From the NCBI GenBank assembly GCA_016715425.1, contig JADKAC010000007.1, forward strand, positions 366,807 through 430,806: a stretch of DNA of 64,000 bases. Direction: 5' to 3'. Below the pieces are notes generated by a model, which worked only from the letters and a program-made list of their open reading frames with translations, had not been told where the DNA came from and did no database searches. Within the stretch, counting starts at the first letter, position 1, and the number at the start of each line of letters is the position of its first letter. The position numbers and the translations under genes are program-made. Of the stretch, positions 16,537 through 24,994 are shown one piece after another. Origin of the DNA: Bacteroidota bacterium. GTDB taxonomy: Bacteria; Bacteroidota; Bacteroidia; Chitinophagales; BACL12.

Positions 16537-17809
16537 AAGTTTGAAACATGCTGGATTTGTTGCTGTAATCTTGTTAGCTATTTCATGCAATGGACAAACG
16601 AATAGCGGCAATAAACAAATACCGCAATCCTATTTAAATATTATTAAACAACAATGTGCCAATCCCGATATTATAGAAGTGGAGCGGAAAGAGGAAGGCA
16701 TTTATGAAGTTGATTTTATTTGTGATGGTAAAGTTTTCGAGATTGTGATGAAAGAAAATACGCTTTTATATACTTCGTTTGGGGTATCACAAGAGGAAGT
16801 TCCATTTGAAATAATTAATAAAAAACTGCTGAAGAGCTATCCCGGATTTGTATTGGACGAAATTTCAAAAATTATAACGCCTGATACTTCATTTTTAAAA
16901 GTTGAAATTATTAAAGAAGGTATTGAACAGAACGTTTATTTTTCTTTAGATGGCAAGTGGTTAAAACTAAAGCCGGTGGATGTTTCTCAAAAATGGGATT
17001 TTCAAAACATCACACAAAATAAAATGTATGTGGATGCGCAATATAATTTTTTAAATCCGGATTCCGTGTATGAAATGCCTGAGTTATTGCGTGAAATATC
17101 GGGATTAGCTATCGCAGATTCTGCAAATATTTATTGTGTACAAGACGAACTCGGTTCTATTTTTCAGTACAATATTCAAAGGCAAGAAATTGTAAACAGT
17201 TTTCGATTTACAGATGTCGGTGATTTTGAAGATATCACGATATTTGAAAATGTATTAATAGTATTAAGAAGCGATGGACATATATTTAAATATGATTTAG
17301 ATAATCATTCGAATATTACTTCATTACCGCTGCCTGTTAAAACTTTAAATGTTGAAGGCATTTGCTATAACAACGGATATTTATATCTTGCAAATAAAGA
17401 TGCAGTAATAAATCAATCCAACGATAAAAGAATTATCTATCGTGCAGAAATGCATAATCTTTCAAAATTAGAATCGTATTTAGAAATTGATATTCCTGAA
17501 TTATCGAATTTTCTTACTTCGCATTATCCTGAAATTGGAAATACTACAATTCAATTTAATCCTTCAGCAATTGCTATTCATCCAAAAACAAATGAAATTT
17601 ATATCCTCTCCGCAGAGGATAGAATAATTGCTATTTATAATAAACAGAAATTAAAAAATGTAATCCCATTGTCTTCCGATATTTATTATAAACCTGAGGG
17701 TTTGAGTTTTTATGAAAACGGAGACCTTTTAATTTCTTCAGAAGGTGATAAAAACGGATTTGTAAAAGGAAGTATTAATGTGTTGAAATACAAAAAATCA
17801 GAACCCTGA
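16526..17809 (+). CDS. Lipoprotein with PepSY-like region and SdiA-regulated/phytase-like propeller
   Basis: ATG 16526 lies inside the end of the Rnk-like gene and gives a 427-aa lipoprotein (FVAVILLAISCNGQ). Residues ~35-140 contain two short units resembling PepSY-like folds (EVDFICDGKVFEIVM and FFS-type strands). From ~170 on, repeats such as REISGLAIADSANIYCVQDELG, DVGDFEDITIFENVLIVL and PEGLSFYENGDLLISSEGD match the SdiA-regulated (YjiK-like)/phytase-like beta-propeller family. The role is unknown; a cell-surface or periplasmic binding or hydrolytic function is possible. It converges on the minus-strand gene at 17823 with 13 bp between stops. Confidence 0.72.
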   Translation: MIYKSLKHAGFVAVILLAISCNGQTNSGNKQIPQSYLNIIKQQCANPDIIEVERKEEGIYEVDFICDGKVFEIVMKENTLLYTSFGVSQEEVPFEIINKKLLKSYPGFVLDEISKIITPDTSFLKVEIIKEGIEQNVYFSLDGKWLKLKPVDVSQKWDFQNITQNKMYVDAQYNFLNPDSVYEMPELLREISGLAIADSANIYCVQDELGSIFQYNIQRQEIVNSFRFTDVGDFEDITIFENVLIVLRSDGHIFKYDLDNHSNITSLPLPVKTLNVEGICYNNGYLYLANKDAVINQSNDKRIIYRAEMHNLSKLESYLEIDIPELSNFLTSHYPEIGNTTIQFNPSAIAIHPKTNEIYILSAEDRIIAIYNKQKLKNVIPLSSDIYYKPEGLSFYENGDLLISSEGDKNGFVKGSINVLKYKKSEP

Positions 17810-17822
17810 TATTACAGAATTC

Positions 17823-19430
17823 TTAATCTTTAAAAAATTGCAGAATTAGTTGTTGATATGCATACACGTCAACTGGTTTTGTTTTAATTATTTGAGTTAG
17901 AATTTTTAACTTATTTGAATCCATAATTTGAAACGCATTTGCCCATAATGCCACTTCTTTCAATACCAGATTTTCATTTGTGTTTAAGGTTTCATTATAG
18001 TTAGTATTACTTAAAAATAAATTGGAAGAACCTATCTCCGCCTGCTCTCTATCACCCTTATATTCTCGCTGAATCATTTGTCGAACTTTTGTAGTAATAT
18101 CACCAATACTCACCGGGATTTTTTTGCCGAGATTAAGTGCAATATTACTTTCCGTAAATTTCAATAATATACGTTTACTTGTGCGATATTTTTTTGATGC
18201 AGATATTTTTTTGTATTCAATATTTGCAATCATATTTATTTCTTTATTTAATGGTTTGAATCCATAGCGATAATAAAACCAAAATGCTGCGGAGTCAATT
18301 CCTTCCGGATTATCCAAGCCATATTGAAATGCTTCTACAAGAAAATAATTAATTTGAAATACTTGTCGGAATACACGCAACAACTGACAAAACATATAAC
18401 CCGATTCTCCACCACGAAATGCATCGAAAATATTTATTCCAAAATCAGCACGCTCGCCAAAAACCCAGGCACCACCATACGCTACAGGAAATTCATTTTT
18501 AAATAATGTATATCCCACATAGGATTCTAAAGGCAATTGTCGCTCGGAAATCATACCATAAATTGCAACAGATAACCCTCTCTCCAATTCATAAAACTGC
18601 AATGAATTTTCATCCATATAAGTAACGGTATCTGTTTCTCTGGCAGTTACAGCCATAGCATTATTAATTACAAATAAGAGATCATTTTTTTCTTTTTGAT
18701 TTAATGTGTTAGCAGCTACGTTTCTATTTAATAATTCAATATGATCGAATTTTTTAATTATCTCCGAATGATAATATACTTCTTGTTTCGCAATGCGGTT
18801 ATAGATTTTTGAAAACTCTTTCTTTCGGGGAATTAACTTCACATAAATCTCCAAACCATCATATAAAAAGTCTTTTACAAAAGTTTGGTTTTTTACTCGG
18901 TTCAATTCATTTAGTATAAAAGGAAGTCGCTTTTTTTCATTTACTAAAAGTGCATCCATCAAATCAAAATTTGAATAGCCGGAAGTTGTAATACTCCTTT
19001 CCATAGGAGGCAATGTGAGATACAAAATATCATTTAAATCAAACTTGGTATTCTCTATTGAACTAAGTTGTACTTCACAACCCGGATGGGTAGAAAGCAA
19101 GGAAACAAACGTATGTGAGAAGCAACCTAAATATTCAGTAAAAGGAAGGCCGGAATTTACATATTGCACTTTTGACTTACTCTGCGCAGATTTTAATGTT
19201 GTTGTAATTCTTTTCAACTCACTTTCAGCAATCAACTTCACTTTTTTATTATTTGGAAAAGCACATATAAAAAGTAATGCATTTACATACTCGTTCAATA
19301 TACTATTACACACAATCTTTCTCTTGGACAGTAATTCTAAAAGCGTAATTTTCTGTGTATTGCTTTCCTCATCAAATCGATTAACGAGAGATTTTAGTGA
19401 ATTAATATTGCTTTCAAATCCAGATCGCAT
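17823..19430 (-). CDS. Unrecognised 535-aa protein with a GNAT-like central segment
   Basis: No family is recognised with confidence. The N-terminal ~130 residues are helical (LVNRFDEESNTQKITLLELLSKRK). Residues ~300-400 contain the pattern VGYTLFKNEFPVAYGGAWVF, GINIFDAFRGGESGYMFCQL and a later AFWFYYRYGFKPLN. This reads like a GNAT-type acyltransferase core: strand, acceptor-binding loop, a Gly-rich turn before a helix, and the 'F-YxxxGF' ending. There are no signal peptide or membrane helices. It is a single gene on its strand, convergent with the propeller lipoprotein and divergent from the HAD gene. Acyltransferase activity is inference only. Confidence 0.6.
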   Translation of the reverse strand: MRSGFESNINSLKSLVNRFDEESNTQKITLLELLSKRKIVCNSILNEYVNALLFICAFPNNKKVKLIAESELKRITTTLKSAQSKSKVQYVNSGLPFTEYLGCFSHTFVSLLSTHPGCEVQLSSIENTKFDLNDILYLTLPPMERSITTSGYSNFDLMDALLVNEKKRLPFILNELNRVKNQTFVKDFLYDGLEIYVKLIPRKKEFSKIYNRIAKQEVYYHSEIIKKFDHIELLNRNVAANTLNQKEKNDLLFVINNAMAVTARETDTVTYMDENSLQFYELERGLSVAIYGMISERQLPLESYVGYTLFKNEFPVAYGGAWVFGERADFGINIFDAFRGGESGYMFCQLLRVFRQVFQINYFLVEAFQYGLDNPEGIDSAAFWFYYRYGFKPLNKEINMIANIEYKKISASKKYRTSKRILLKFTESNIALNLGKKIPVSIGDITTKVRQMIQREYKGDREQAEIGSSNLFLSNTNYNETLNTNENLVLKEVALWANAFQIMDSNKLKILTQIIKTKPVDVYAYQQLILQFFKD

Positions 19431-19602
19431 TATACTTTAGTTATAGTTTTTAAAATTGAATGAAACACATTTAAGCTTCAAAAATAATTAAGTTGAATGA
19501 TAGGTGAGTATGAATATAAATCAATCTGTAAATTCAAAAGTTTATAATTATCCAAATAAGAAAATTTAAGTAATCACTTTTATGTATTTTTAAAAATTCA
19601 TT

Positions 19603-19613
19603 TTACTTAGCAA
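19603..19613 (+). promoter_or_regulatory. Candidate −7 motif TTACTTAGCAA
   Basis: TTACTTAGCAA ends 10 bp before the HAD gene start at 19624. It is almost identical to the string before 12763 and to the minus-strand string before 43433, and resembles the TAnnTTTG promoter element. Confidence 0.3.
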
Positions 19614-19623
19614 CTTAATACCG

Positions 19624-20679
19624 ATGCGATTTTCAATAAATAACACTTGTAAACCACCACAGTTTTCAACTGTAATATTCATTTTAACTTTTGTAGTATG
19701 GATGTCTTCAAGTGCTTGTGAAAAAACTGGTACTAAGAAGGAAATTACTCAGGAAATCACTTCACAAAATGTACTTTCCTCCTGGAATGATACACCCACA
19801 AAAAATGCCATTATCAAATTTGTTTCAAAAACTACTGACTCAACAAATCAATCTTTTATTCCCATTGCAGATCGTATTGCATGTTTTGATAATGATGGAA
19901 CGCTATGGGCTGAACAACCAATATATTTTCAACTTGCGTTTGCAATTGATCGAATAAAAGCATTGGCTCCCAGTCATCCTGAATGGAAAAATCAGGAACC
20001 CTATAAATCAATTCTTGAAGGAAATATTTCAAATGTATTGGCGGGTGGTGAACATGCCTTATTAGAAATTATAATGGCTACTCATGCAAATATCAGCACC
20101 GACAGTTTTAGCTTAGTTGTAAAAAATTGGATTGACACTGCCTCCAATCCAGCTACGGGAAAACACTATAAGGATATGATTTATTTACCCATGCTAGAGT
20201 TATTAAATTATTTGCGTGCAAACAATTTCAAAACATTTATTGTATCTGGTGGTGGTGTTGATTTTATGAGAGTGTTTGCAGAAACCTTGTATGGCATTCC
20301 TCCTTATCAGGTTATCGGATCTTCGGGAAAAACACAATATATTATAAAAGATGATGTGCCTACAATACAAAAATTACCAGAATTAAATTTTATTGATGAT
20401 GGTGCCGGAAAACCAATTGGTATTTATCAATACATAGGTAAACGACCTGTGTTTGCCAGCGGTAATTCTGATGGTGATTATCAAATGTTGCAATGGACAA
20501 GTGCGGGTGATAAACCGAATATGTGTTTGCTGGTACATCACACGGATTCTATTCGTGAATTTGCTTATGATAGAAATTCAGCTATTGGTAAATTAAATAA
20601 AGGATTAGATGATGCCGAAAAATATAATTGGATAATAGTGGATATACAAAAAGATTGGAAGCAAGTGTTTAAGAATTAA
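19624..20679 (+). CDS. Secreted or lipid-anchored HAD-superfamily phosphatase
   Basis: A 351-aa protein with an N-terminal hydrophobic export signal (FSTVIFILTFVVWMSSSACEK, the Cys perhaps lipidated). The HAD catalytic motifs are complete: motif I CFDNDGTLW (both Asp), motif II TFIVSGGG, and motif III/IV ASGNSDGDYQM. There is a sizeable helical cap between I and II. Exported HAD proteins of this build are usually acid phosphatase-like; the physiological substrate is unknown. It faces away from the minus-strand 535-aa gene and converges on the 20694 gene with a 14-bp gap. Confidence 0.83.
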   Translation: MRFSINNTCKPPQFSTVIFILTFVVWMSSSACEKTGTKKEITQEITSQNVLSSWNDTPTKNAIIKFVSKTTDSTNQSFIPIADRIACFDNDGTLWAEQPIYFQLAFAIDRIKALAPSHPEWKNQEPYKSILEGNISNVLAGGEHALLEIIMATHANISTDSFSLVVKNWIDTASNPATGKHYKDMIYLPMLELLNYLRANNFKTFIVSGGGVDFMRVFAETLYGIPPYQVIGSSGKTQYIIKDDVPTIQKLPELNFIDDGAGKPIGIYQYIGKRPVFASGNSDGDYQMLQWTSAGDKPNMCLLVHHTDSIREFAYDRNSAIGKLNKGLDDAEKYNWIIVDIQKDWKQVFKN

Positions 20680-20693
20680 TCCTTAACATTCAA

Positions 20694-21095
20694 TTAATCA
20701 TCATCTTCTTTTTCTGAATCATTATTTGTAAGATCATGCACAAGACCATTTGCAAATAATCGCCAATCGAATTTCTTGTCACCTTGTGTTCCTTTAATAA
20801 TATTAAAAAACAACAAGCTGGCTATTCCTTTAATGATAGTACTTGGTCCTTTTTTGAAACTGCTATCTTGCGTGATTGATTTAAACCCCAATTTTAGAGT
20901 ATCCATTAGGCTTCTTCCATCAGTAATTTTTTCTTTAGCACTATCAAATACTTCTCTGATTATATTGATAGGCTTAAGCGACTCCTGTAATTCGGATATA
21001 GAATCTTTGATGTTATCCTCATACCCTTCCTTTAATGCTCTCAGTCTGGCAAATTCCACCTGGACGTCATCGGCAGTTTGAATTGTGTTTCTCAT
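20694..21095 (-). CDS. Small hypothetical protein, partner of holin-like membrane protein
   Basis: A 133-aa protein, largely alpha-helical and charged at both ends: a coiled-coil-like start (FARLRALKEGYEDNIKDSI), a helical middle with a weakly hydrophobic stretch (IIKGIASLLFFNIIKG) and an acidic tail (NNDSEKEDDD). I do not recognise the family; it resembles the companions of YqjE-type proteins that dock on membranes. Its start overlaps the stop of the 21092-21442 gene by 4 bp (ATGA-type), so the two are translated together. Confidence 0.6.
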   Translation of the reverse strand: MRNTIQTADDVQVEFARLRALKEGYEDNIKDSISELQESLKPINIIREVFDSAKEKITDGRSLMDTLKLGFKSITQDSSFKKGPSTIIKGIASLLFFNIIKGTQGDKKFDWRLFANGLVHDLTNNDSEKEDDD

Positions 21096-21442
21096 TCTTC
21101 GTTATTATAAATCTGATTAGCAAAAGTTTTCAAAAATATTTTCTTCAACCATGAAGTGCGTATGAACAATGCAATTAATCCAATTAATACATATCCAGCC
21201 GCCACATAAGCAAACCCTTTAAAAGTATCTCCAGATTTTGACCCAATATAAAATGCAAGTGCTATACTGCCGAAAAAAATCCCGATTAACATAAATATTA
21301 TAAATACCAACTTACCCAATATTGAACCGACTAACTTAGAAAGTTGAACCGTAAATGTCAGCATCAGAATATCGTATTGCGTTTGAATCAGGTCCTTTAC
21401 TGAATCAAATAATTCTGCTATTATTTCTTTAGTGTCTTTCAT
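21092..21442 (-). CDS. Phage-holin-family/YqjE-like (DUF1469) membrane protein
   Basis: From ATG 21442 a 116-aa protein; an in-frame upstream codon at 21466 would add eight residues. It has an amphipathic N-terminal helix (IIAELFDSVKDLIQTQYDIL), two strong membrane helices (LVFIIFMLIGIFFGSIALAFYI and GFAYVAAGYVLIGLIALFI) and a basic tail. This is the layout of the Phage_holin_3_6/YqjE group, which despite the name are mostly chromosomal stress-related membrane proteins. It is followed by the 133-aa gene with a 4-bp overlap. There is no nearby phage gene. Confidence 0.7.
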   Translation of the reverse strand: MKDTKEIIAELFDSVKDLIQTQYDILMLTFTVQLSKLVGSILGKLVFIIFMLIGIFFGSIALAFYIGSKSGDTFKGFAYVAAGYVLIGLIALFIRTSWLKKIFLKTFANQIYNNEE

Positions 21443-21596
21443 TTTTATCTTAAAAATTGAGGTCAAATATAAGCTAAACCTTTAAAAATAATTATAGAAC
21501 AATTTTAATAAAATTTAGTTGACAGCCGGACTTTCTGATGCGTTTTCTTACCTTTAAAATGGCATAAAATTATTTAACAACCCTAAACCCATCTTA

Positions 21597-21995
21597 ATGG
21601 AACTATCTACCCAGATTGCCTATCTGTTTTTATTAGCAATTCCAATTGCTTGTATTGCTTGGACAATAACCCATGAAGAAATTACCAGAGAGCCAAGAGA
21701 ATACTGTCTCAAAAAATCTAAAAACAGTAAAAGTATTTTAAAATGTAAATTCTTTTATCTGTTCACTTGCGAATATTGCTTCAGTCATTATGTAACTATT
21801 TTTTTTTTATTACTTACCCAATTTAAATTATTATATCCGGACTGGAGAGGGTATATAATCAGTGGATTTTCTTTAGTATGGGTAGCAAATATTTATATGA
21901 GTGCATTTCAACTTTTGCGTGTAGATATGAAAAAAGAAAAAATGGAAGCCGATATTGAAGAAATTAAGTTGAAAGAAATTAAAGAAAACAAATGA
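21597..21995 (+). CDS. Small membrane protein, unknown function
   Basis: A 132-aa protein with an N-terminal helix (IAYLFLLAIPIACIAWTI), then a Cys-bearing loop (KCKFFYLFTCEYCFSHY), further helices (YVTIFFLLLTQF and IISGFSLVWVANIYMSAF) and a charged C-terminal coil (KKEKMEADIEEIKLKEI). The CxxC in TCEYC could bind metal or form a disulfide. No family is recognised. It is divergent from the holin-like gene and separated from the cyclase fusion by ~255 bp in which I see no further gene. Confidence 0.6.
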   Translation: MELSTQIAYLFLLAIPIACIAWTITHEEITREPREYCLKKSKNSKSILKCKFFYLFTCEYCFSHYVTIFFLLLTQFKLLYPDWRGYIISGFSLVWVANIYMSAFQLLRVDMKKEKMEADIEEIKLKEIKENK

Positions 21996-22251
21996 AGTTA
22001 TCTAAGCTCCCCCATCATAAAACAGTTTTAACTTCTTCTTATTCTTGTTGTATTTATACCATTGTTTTATTAATACACTCAACTCATTAGTGATATGCAT
22101 CTTTCACTTTGTAAATTCCATTCTGTTATTTCCACTCAACTAATATTATTAAACCAAAGTATTGTATCAATTACAATTTTAAATAATACAAGAGCTGTTA
22201 AATGTGTAAATAATCTGCTCGTTAAAAATCATCCCATAAAATAAAAAAATC

Positions 22252-24852
22252 ATGCGTCAACTTGCTGCCATTATGTTTGCTGATATTGCCGGGTTCACTG
22301 CATTAATGCAGGAAGACGAAACATTAGCATTAGAGCTCCGCAATAAACTGAAAACCAAACTTGAAACAGAAATTGCAATTCATGGTGGGAGAGTAATTAA
22401 ATATAGTGGTGATGGCGCCCTATGTAGTTTCGATAGCGCAATAGAATCTGTTCGAGTTGCAATTGCTGTTCAACTTGAGATGCAAAGAAAACCAGTGGTT
22501 CCACTGAGGATTGGTATTCATCAGGCAGATGTAATTTTTGATGAGGGTGATGTGCATGGTGATGGTGTAAATATTGCATCCCGACTTGAGTCCTTTGCAA
22601 TCAACGGCAGCATTTTTATTTCTGCTAAAGTGCAGGATGATATTAAAAATCAAAAGGATATTGAAACGGTTTCGCTTGGAAAATACACCTTAAAAAATGT
22701 GATTGAACCAATAGAAATATTTGCAATAAGTAATAGTGGATTGCAAGTCCCACTAAATAAAAAATTAGAGGGCAAAGGTTTAAAATTTGTAAGCAAACAA
22801 TTCTCTATTAAAAAAAATACTTTGTTTATAAGGGTGATTGCAATCTTATTAATTCTCGCCCTTGCATATTATTTTATCGTCCCTCCTATTCTTAAAAAAC
22901 AATATGCTAAAAACACATTAATTCCTAAAATTCAGAAATTGGTTGAGGAAAATTTCAGACCACCAACTGAAGCGTATGACCTAGCGATAGAAGCTAATAA
23001 ATATATTCCCAAAGATTCTGTTTTAAACAAATTACTTGAACAAGTTGCCAGCACTTTCACTATAGTTACTGAACCAGAAGGTGTAGAAGTTTTTTGGAAA
23101 GATTATGAAAAATTGGATGCGCCTTGGCGATCAGCCGGTGTAACACCAATCGTTGATGCAAGATTCTCTCGCAGCTATTTGCGCATGGAGTTTCGTAAGG
23201 AAGGATATCAAACTATTGAATATGCAGGACCCGGTGCTTATTGGCGCTTAGGTCCGGATATAGATACGCTTAAGATGGACGCAATGAACGAGCTACCTGA
23301 AAACATGGTGCGCATTCCACAAAATTTATCTTATTTATTTCTTGTTGGTTTGGAACAACATGGTGGTAAAATAGTTGATGAATTTCTGATGGATAAATTT
23401 GAAGTAACTAACAAGCAATACAAAGAATTTATGGATGCCGGTGGTTACAACAACTCTGCATTTTGGAACTATCCAATTATTTCCGGAGGTAAAATAATTT
23501 CGCTTGATGAAGCCAAATTATTATTTATAGATAGGACTTCAAGAGCCGGACCTTCAACTTGGGAAGCAGGCAGCTATATTGATGGTACGGAGAATCAACC
23601 CGTCTCTGGTATTTCATGGTACGAAGCAGCGGCGTATGCAAAATATGCAGGCAAGCAATTACCTACAATTTATCATTGGGGTTTAGTTGCAGAAACTTCG
23701 AGAACAGAAATGATTGTACCACTCAGCAATTTAGGAGGAAAATCAATAGTAGATGTTGGAAGCAAACCCGGTTATTGTTCTTTTGGTATTTATGATCTGG
23801 CAGGTAATGTGCGTGAATGGTGTTTTAATTCGAGTAATAATGATGAGTATAAATATATTTTAGGTGGTGGCTTTAATGATCCTACTTATGCATTTAACGA
23901 CAGCTATGTACAACAAGCAATTGATAGAAGTCCCACTAATGGATTTCGGTGTATGCAAACATTACCTGATGATACGACATTAGCAATATTAGATAAGGAC
24001 GTGCCCATGGCCTTTAGAAATTTTAAAGAAGAAAAGCCGGTTGATGATGCAACTTTTAATATTTTTCTACGACAATTTGTGTATGACAAAAATCCATTGA
24101 ATGCTACAATTGATTCTGTAATTGAAAGTGAATTTTGGACTGCCGAAAAAATATCTTTTGATGCGGGATATAATAATGAGCGAATGCAAGCTTATCTCTA
24201 TATTCCAAAAAATATGAAAGGTCCATATCAGACGATACTGTTTTTTCCCGGATCGGGTGATTTGTTTTCAAGAAAATATGATCCTCAAACTATTTATCGT
24301 ATTGATTTCATATTAAAAAGTGGAAGAGCTATTATGCGTCCGATATACAAAGGAACACATGAGCGTTTTAGTGAAATTAAATCTGATTTACCGGCTGAAA
24401 CTGCTTTATATAAAGATCATGTAAGCATGTGGTGTAAGGAAGTATCAAGATGCATTGACTATTTAGAAACAAGAAAGGATATTCAATCAAATAAAATTGG
24501 ATATTTGGGATGGAGTTGGGGTGGATTTTTGGGAGGTATAATTCCAGCAGTTGAAAAGCGCATTTCTTGTTTAGTACTCAATGTTGGAGGAATGTGTATG
24601 ACAAAAGCATTTCCCGAATCCGACCAAATCAATTATTTGCCAAGAATTACACAACCAACACTAATGCTCAATGGAAAATATGATATGTATTTTCCTGTGG
24701 AAACTTCTCAAAAACCAATGTTTAATTTTTTAGGAACGCCGTCGAATGATAAAAAACTCATAATTTATGAATCAGGACATTTAGTGCCAAGAGCAGAATT
24801 TCTGAAAGAGTCTTTATTTTGGTATGATAAATATTTGGGGCAAACACAGTAA
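22252..24852 (+). CDS. Fusion: class III nucleotidyl cyclase, TM, PEGA-like, SUMF1-like domain and alpha/beta hydrolase
   Basis: An 866-aa protein with four modules. Residues ~1-165: class III cyclase with metal-binding Asp residues in MFADIAGFT and KYSGDGALCSF, the substrate-side Lys in VIKYSGDG and the VNIASRLES segment. Residues ~190-213: one membrane helix. Residues ~265-335: PEGA-like beta segment (VTEPEGVEVFWKDYE). Residues ~350-570: formylglycine-generating-enzyme-like (SUMF1) domain (DKFEVTNKQYKEFM, QPVSGISWYEAAAYAKYAGKQLPT, DLAGNVREWC, GFRCMQT). Residues ~630-866: alpha/beta hydrolase with GWSWGG (Ser ~755), GKYDMYF (Asp ~810) and SGHLVP (His ~843). The cyclase is cytosolic; the rest is presumably periplasmic. 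Similar SUMF1-hydrolase tails occur behind protein kinases in other bacteria; here a cyclase replaces the kinase. Confidence 0.85.
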   Translation: MRQLAAIMFADIAGFTALMQEDETLALELRNKLKTKLETEIAIHGGRVIKYSGDGALCSFDSAIESVRVAIAVQLEMQRKPVVPLRIGIHQADVIFDEGDVHGDGVNIASRLESFAINGSIFISAKVQDDIKNQKDIETVSLGKYTLKNVIEPIEIFAISNSGLQVPLNKKLEGKGLKFVSKQFSIKKNTLFIRVIAILLILALAYYFIVPPILKKQYAKNTLIPKIQKLVEENFRPPTEAYDLAIEANKYIPKDSVLNKLLEQVASTFTIVTEPEGVEVFWKDYEKLDAPWRSAGVTPIVDARFSRSYLRMEFRKEGYQTIEYAGPGAYWRLGPDIDTLKMDAMNELPENMVRIPQNLSYLFLVGLEQHGGKIVDEFLMDKFEVTNKQYKEFMDAGGYNNSAFWNYPIISGGKIISLDEAKLLFIDRTSRAGPSTWEAGSYIDGTENQPVSGISWYEAAAYAKYAGKQLPTIYHWGLVAETSRTEMIVPLSNLGGKSIVDVGSKPGYCSFGIYDLAGNVREWCFNSSNNDEYKYILGGGFNDPTYAFNDSYVQQAIDRSPTNGFRCMQTLPDDTTLAILDKDVPMAFRNFKEEKPVDDATFNIFLRQFVYDKNPLNATIDSVIESEFWTAEKISFDAGYNNERMQAYLYIPKNMKGPYQTILFFPGSGDLFSRKYDPQTIYRIDFILKSGRAIMRPIYKGTHERFSEIKSDLPAETALYKDHVSMWCKEVSRCIDYLETRKDIQSNKIGYLGWSWGGFLGGIIPAVEKRISCLVLNVGGMCMTKAFPESDQINYLPRITQPTLMLNGKYDMYFPVETSQKPMFNFLGTPSNDKKLIIYESGHLVPRAEFLKESLFWYDKYLGQTQ

Positions 24853-24994
24853 TTATAAATTCAATATATATTTTAAAAAAGAATTGAAATGATATTGAAA
24901 ATATTATTTAAACCATAGATTTAATAAAGAGTTACCATAAACGAAAACTTTTTCTGATAGAATTAAGAGGAATGAAGAAAATTAATTACAATAA

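Noticed and set aside
21092..21442. Prophage lysis module
   Set aside because: The holin-family protein is of the chromosomal YqjE type and there are no phage structural, integrase or lysin genes near it.
21518..21560. TTGACA at ~21519 as an E. coli-type −35 box
   Set aside because: No matching −10 box at the right spacing; the TACCTTTA further on is ~27 bp away, and the phylum uses a different promoter type.
22252..24852. Serine/threonine protein kinase-SUMF1 fusion
   Set aside because: The N-terminal domain has cyclase motifs (FADIAGFT, YSGDGA) and no protein-kinase glycine loop or HRD motif.
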